A stretch of 64,000 bases of DNA from NCBI GenBank assembly GCA_018433595.1, contig JAHDQY010000049.1:1-64000 (forward strand). The letters run 5' to 3'. Made by a program: the position numbers and the translations under genes. Numbering within the stretch: position 1 is the first letter of the stretch; each line of letters begins with the position of its first letter. The notes beneath the pieces are model-generated. The model was not told the DNA's origin. It saw only the letters and a program-made list of their open reading frames with translations, and searched no databases. Positions 60,878 to 64,000 of this stretch are shown here, piece after piece. Source of the DNA: Synergistales bacterium (lineage in GTDB: Bacteria; Synergistota; Synergistia; Synergistales; Aminithiophilaceae).

Positions 60878-61043
60878 CCGCTGTCAGGTGGAAATGACTC
60901 CGGCCAAGGCCTACTTCAGTTACCTGGACCACAGCTTTCACACGGATCTTCTCCGCTGTCCCCGCTGCGGGCAGGTCTTCATCCCCGAGGAGCTGGTCAA
61001 GGGCAAGATGCAGGAGGTCGAAATGGCCCTGGAGGACAAATGA
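60849..61043 (+). CDS. Small double-CxxC protein (DVU_1557-like)
   Basis: A 64-residue protein with C9-x2-C12 (ICSRCQVEM) and C37-x2-C40 (RCPRCGQVF), a rubredoxin-like pair of knuckles that may bind iron or zinc. It begins inside the previous gene and ends in an ATGA overlap with the radical SAM gene, which argues for translation. Confidence 0.8.
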   Translation: MEESRKLICSRCQVEMTPAKAYFSYLDHSFHTDLLRCPRCGQVFIPEELVKGKMQEVEMALEDK

Positions 61044-62380
61044 GAGAAGACAACAGAAGCGGCGAAATAGAAGAGACGGCAGTGCTCCGGTGCACCTACA
61101 GCGTCTGCCCGATCTGTCTCAGGCGCATCGAGGCTCGCCATGTACGGCGGAAGGGCGGCGTTTTCCTGGAGAAGGAATGCCCGGAACACGGCGCTTTTTC
61201 CGTCCCCTTCTGGCGGGACAGGATCGATCTGGCCGACTGGATCAAAGACGCGGAGCCGATCAGAGAGGGAGAGAACCTGAACTGTCCCCACGCCTGCGGT
61301 CTCTGCCCCGACCACAGGCGGGATACGTGCTGTGTCGTCCTGGAGGTGACGGGGCGATGCAACCTCGACTGCTCCTTCTGCTTCGCCGGCAAGGACGGAC
61401 TTTCGGAACCCTCCTTCGACCGGCTGAGGGAAAGCCTGCAACAGCTGATCCGGCCGGGTGCGACGCTGGTTCAGCTCAGCGGCGGGGAGCCCACCCTCCG
61501 GGACGATCTGCCGGAACTCGTGGCAGAGGCGAAAAAGGCGGGCTGTAAGTACGTGCAGCTCAACAGCAACGGAATCCGGCTGGCCGAGGATCGACAGTTC
61601 GTGAAGACCCTGGCCGATGCCGGACTCTCCTTCGTCTTCATGCAGTTTGACGGGATAAGAGACGGGACATACGAAAAACTGCGTCGCCGACCCCTGCTGG
61701 GCATCAAAAAACAGGCCATCGTCAACTGCGGAGAGTGCGGCCTCGGCGTGGTCCTCGTTCCCACTCTCGTTCCGAGAGTCAACATCGACGAAATCGGGGA
61801 CATCATCCGTTTCGGCGTCGCCCTCTCCCCCTTCGTGAGGGGGGTCCATTTCCAGCCGGTGAGCTATTTCGGACGGATCCCGCGGCTGCCCGGGGATGAG
61901 GACCGCTTCACCCTGGACGAACTGATATGGCAGATCGGCGAGCAGGCGGGGGACCTGGTCCGTCCGGAAAATCTCGGCCCCTCCTGCTGCGATCATCCCC
62001 TCTGCGGTTTCCACGGGGACTTCATCGTCCTGGGGCCGGGCAAACTCCTTCCCCTGAGCAAAAGAGACGGTCATACCGTGCAGGATTCCCCCTGCTCCGA
62101 CCCGGCGGACCGGAGCAGGGAGTTCGTCGCCCGGCGATGGCAGAGAGGGGAGGAGAAGCTTTCCGGGAATCCGCTGAATTCACGGCAGGATGACATCCAG
62201 GACATGGATTCTTTCCTGGAACGGCTGAAGGTTCACGGCTTCACCGTCACCGCCATGCCTTTCCAGGATGCCGGCAATCTCGATCTGGAGCGTCTCCGTT
62301 CCTGCAGTCTCCACGTTTTCGCAGAGGGGAAGATGATCCCCCTCTGCGCCCGCTACCTGACGGCGTGGAGAGGAAAATGA
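61040..62380 (+). CDS. Radical SAM protein, TrsS-like
   Basis: A 446-residue radical SAM enzyme. An N-terminal Cys-rich part (CPICLRR, ECPEHG, CPHACGLCPDHRRDTCC) suggests an auxiliary cluster; the radical SAM motif is CNLDCSFC (C107, C111, C114), followed by the GGEPTL loop. The family occurs with Mo hydroxylase genes of the DVU_1551-1559 type and probably modifies the cofactor or an accessory protein, but the reaction is unknown. Start ATG overlaps the previous stop. Some relatives contain selenocysteine; no in-frame TGA is seen here. Confidence 0.82.
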   Translation: MREDNRSGEIEETAVLRCTYSVCPICLRRIEARHVRRKGGVFLEKECPEHGAFSVPFWRDRIDLADWIKDAEPIREGENLNCPHACGLCPDHRRDTCCVVLEVTGRCNLDCSFCFAGKDGLSEPSFDRLRESLQQLIRPGATLVQLSGGEPTLRDDLPELVAEAKKAGCKYVQLNSNGIRLAEDRQFVKTLADAGLSFVFMQFDGIRDGTYEKLRRRPLLGIKKQAIVNCGECGLGVVLVPTLVPRVNIDEIGDIIRFGVALSPFVRGVHFQPVSYFGRIPRLPGDEDRFTLDELIWQIGEQAGDLVRPENLGPSCCDHPLCGFHGDFIVLGPGKLLPLSKRDGHTVQDSPCSDPADRSREFVARRWQRGEEKLSGNPLNSRQDDIQDMDSFLERLKVHGFTVTAMPFQDAGNLDLERLRSCSLHVFAEGKMIPLCARYLTAWRGK

Positions 62381-63030
62381 CCCTTCACGGAGCCCCCTTC
62401 CCCAGGCCGGGAGGACTGGAGATCACCGAAAGGGCCCTCCGCTTCTGCCGCTTCCCCTCCCGTTCCCGCCTGGCCGACATCGGATGCGGCCGAGGTGAGA
62501 CGATCCGCCACATCCTGAAAAACCACGATTTCCATATCCTGGGCATCGACAAGGACGAGGCTCTGATCGGGGAACTCCTTTCCGAAGACGAAGGTTTTCC
62601 CGTCATGACGGGGGACGCCCTCCGCCTGCCCTTCCCCGACGACGGGCTCGACGGCCTCCTCTACGAGTGCAGCTTCTCGAAGATGGAAAGCCCCTCGGGC
62701 GTTCTGGAGGAGGCCTTCCGGGTCCTGAAAGGGGGAGGTTTCCTGATCGTCTCCGATTTTTACGCCGCCGGGGAAGAGAGGACCTTCTCGGGAATTCTCG
62801 GGAGGGTCGAGAGGAAGGAGGCGCTGATCGCCAGAATGGAGAAAGCGGGCTTTGCACTCGACTTCTTCGAGGACTTTTCGGCGGGTCTGCCGGGACTCTG
62901 GGGGCAGATGGTCCTTGACAACGGCTTGGAGCGCCTCAGGGAGCTGATCGGAGTCGGCGGTCCCTTGTGCGATGTCCGATGCCGTTACGGACTTTTTGTG
63001 GGCCGGAAGCCCGAAGCCGATGCTCTCTAG
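62377..63030 (+). CDS. SAM-dependent methyltransferase (DVU_1556/TrsM-like)
   Basis: A 217-residue class I methyltransferase with motif I LADIGCGRGETIRHIL and the motif IV-like LLYECSFSKMES. ATG 62377 overlaps the radical SAM stop (ATGA), and its end overlaps the ligase start by a few bases. It probably works with the radical SAM protein on the same substrate. Confidence 0.78.
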   Translation: MTLHGAPFPRPGGLEITERALRFCRFPSRSRLADIGCGRGETIRHILKNHDFHILGIDKDEALIGELLSEDEGFPVMTGDALRLPFPDDGLDGLLYECSFSKMESPSGVLEEAFRVLKGGGFLIVSDFYAAGEERTFSGILGRVERKEALIARMEKAGFALDFFEDFSAGLPGLWGQMVLDNGLERLRELIGVGGPLCDVRCRYGLFVGRKPEADAL

Positions 63031-64000
63031 GATCGAAGACTGGACGGCGACAGTTACGGGCCTGGGGGCGGCCCTGACCCCGGAAGCGTTGGCGGACTGG
63101 CAGATGGGGCGGATCCGCAAGGCCCTCACCCGTGTTCGGGAAAAGAGCACCTTTTACAGGGAGAGCCTCGCCGGAATCGCCGTAGAGAATGTCCTCACGC
63201 CGCCGGACCTGGAGAAACTGCCTTTCACCTCTCCCGAGGACCTGCTCAGGGACCCGGAAGCCCTGCTGTGTGTCCCCTCGAAAGAGATCTCCAGAGTCAT
63301 CACCTTCCGCACCTCCGGAAGCACGGCCGGGCCCAAGCGGATCTATTTCGCCGAAGAGGATCTGGAACGGACGGTGGCCTTTTTCTCCCTGGGAATGACG
63401 ACCTTCGCCGAGGCCGGGCAGCGGGTGGTGATTTTCTTCTCCAGCAGCATTCCGGGCAGCATCTCCGACCTGCTGAGACAGGGGATCGAAAGGATGGGGG
63501 CCGCCGCGGAAATCCATGGCCCCGTCAACGACCCGGAAGAGGCCGGGGCTGCGGCGTCGGGGGCGGACTGTCTGGCGGGGATCCCCGGCGAGATGATCTA
63601 CCTCTGCCGTACCTGCCCCGAACTGCGCCCGAAAACGGTGCTCCTGAGTATGGACTATGCCCCGCAAAGCGTGATCGAGGGGCTGGAGAAGACCTGGAAG
63701 TGCAGGGTCATCCCCCATTACGGCATGACCGAAGCGGGCTACGGCCTTGCCTTGCGGTGTCACTCGGGGAAAGGCTACCATCTGCGCCATCCCGAAATCT
63801 TCGTGGAAATCGTTGATCCCGTCACGGGTCGCCGGGCAGTTCCCGGCCAAGAGGGGGAGGTGGTTGTCACCACCTTCTCCCATAAGGCCATGCCCCTCAT
63901 CCGCTACCGCACCGGCGACATCGCCTGGATGGATCTCTCTTCCTGCCCCTGCGGGGGCGTGCTGCCCCGTCTCGGCGGGATCCGGGGCCGGGCCGCCGGG
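63020..64000 (+). CDS. AMP-dependent ligase/CoA ligase-like (DVU_1553), 3' part outside window
   Basis: An ATG at 63020 opens 327 codons that remain open to the window edge. P-loop TSGSTAGPKRI (about residue 98), PHYGMTEAGYG and IRYRTGDIAW are the adenylate-forming motifs, as in PaaK-like ligases. It is the last visible gene of the Mo hydroxylase cluster and overlaps the methyltransferase by 11 nt. The substrate is unknown. Confidence 0.85.
   Translation, partial: MLSRIEDWTATVTGLGAALTPEALADWQMGRIRKALTRVREKSTFYRESLAGIAVENVLTPPDLEKLPFTSPEDLLRDPEALLCVPSKEISRVITFRTSGSTAGPKRIYFAEEDLERTVAFFSLGMTTFAEAGQRVVIFFSSSIPGSISDLLRQGIERMGAAAEIHGPVNDPEEAGAAASGADCLAGIPGEMIYLCRTCPELRPKTVLLSMDYAPQSVIEGLEKTWKCRVIPHYGMTEAGYGLALRCHSGKGYHLRHPEIFVEIVDPVTGRRAVPGQEGEVVVTTFSHKAMPLIRYRTGDIAWMDLSSCPCGGVLPRLGGIRGRAAG

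Overview
The window most likely comes from a GC-rich anaerobe of the phylum Synergistota. Direct clues are a decayed Synergist-CTERM type sorting tail (6533-6781), a selenocysteine-containing glycine/sarcosine/betaine reductase component (51801-54397), a double-cubane reductase operon, and a Desulfovibrio-like (DVU_1555-1559) molybdenum hydroxylase cluster at the right edge. The genus cannot be told from the sequence.

Layout. 1-185 is one end of an insertion sequence with the 5' part of its transposase. 202-665 is a promoter, four tRNA genes (Val, Asp, Phe, Gly) and a hairpin. 751-6285 is a leftward operon: an activase and a double-cubane dehydratase-like protein, a one-domain sugar-type ABC transporter and a radical SAM protein. 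6533-7402 holds the Synergist-CTERM remnant and the tRNA-Cys and tRNA-Asn genes.

7403-35396 is the main feature. Two related elements appear to have integrated in tandem at the 3' end of tRNA-Asn. They share the same left-end repeat (7403-7565 and 33539-33702) and the same 116-bp right-end repeat (33428-33543 and 35281-35396), and the probable original tRNA-Asn terminator now lies at 35403-35434. The first element (about 26 kb) carries one rightward run of 17 tightly packed genes: a HTH regulator, a type 3 BREX system (brxF, brxC, pglX, brxHII, pglZ, a brxA-like gene) with a Schlafen/AlbA gene, a SIR2-HerA pair and an unknown possible nuclease inserted, followed through an ATGA overlap by a complete six-subunit CRISPR type III (Cmr/III-C-like) effector module. 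No cas1, cas2, cas6 or CRISPR array is present, and the large subunit has a degenerate HD motif and a degenerate GGDD motif, while the Cmr4 backbone subunit keeps its catalytic-type Asp. The second element (about 1.85 kb) carries small ORFs and a methyltransferase. Neither has an identifiable recombinase gene.

35481-48542 is mostly ordinary chromosome: a DUF486 membrane protein, a lower-GC set (sodium/solute symporter, amidohydrolase, GntR regulator), a second amidohydrolase, an ornithine/lysine decarboxylase, a BaiN-type flavoprotein, a threonine dehydratase, a DJ-1/PfpI protein and a tandem universal stress protein. 48552-51638 holds tag, an MFS transporter and a CdaR-type regulator. 51801-54397 is grdE and grdB; grdB reads through an in-frame TGA as selenocysteine with a SECIS-like hairpin right after it.

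54634-64000 begins with a good promoter and a structured leader ending in a perfect intrinsic terminator with a competing hairpin (a candidate riboswitch or attenuator). It is followed by a C_GCAxxG_C_C protein, a molybdenum hydroxylase, an FAD/Fe-S oxidoreductase, a small CxxC protein, a TrsS-like radical SAM protein, a methyltransferase and an adenylate-forming ligase that runs off the window.
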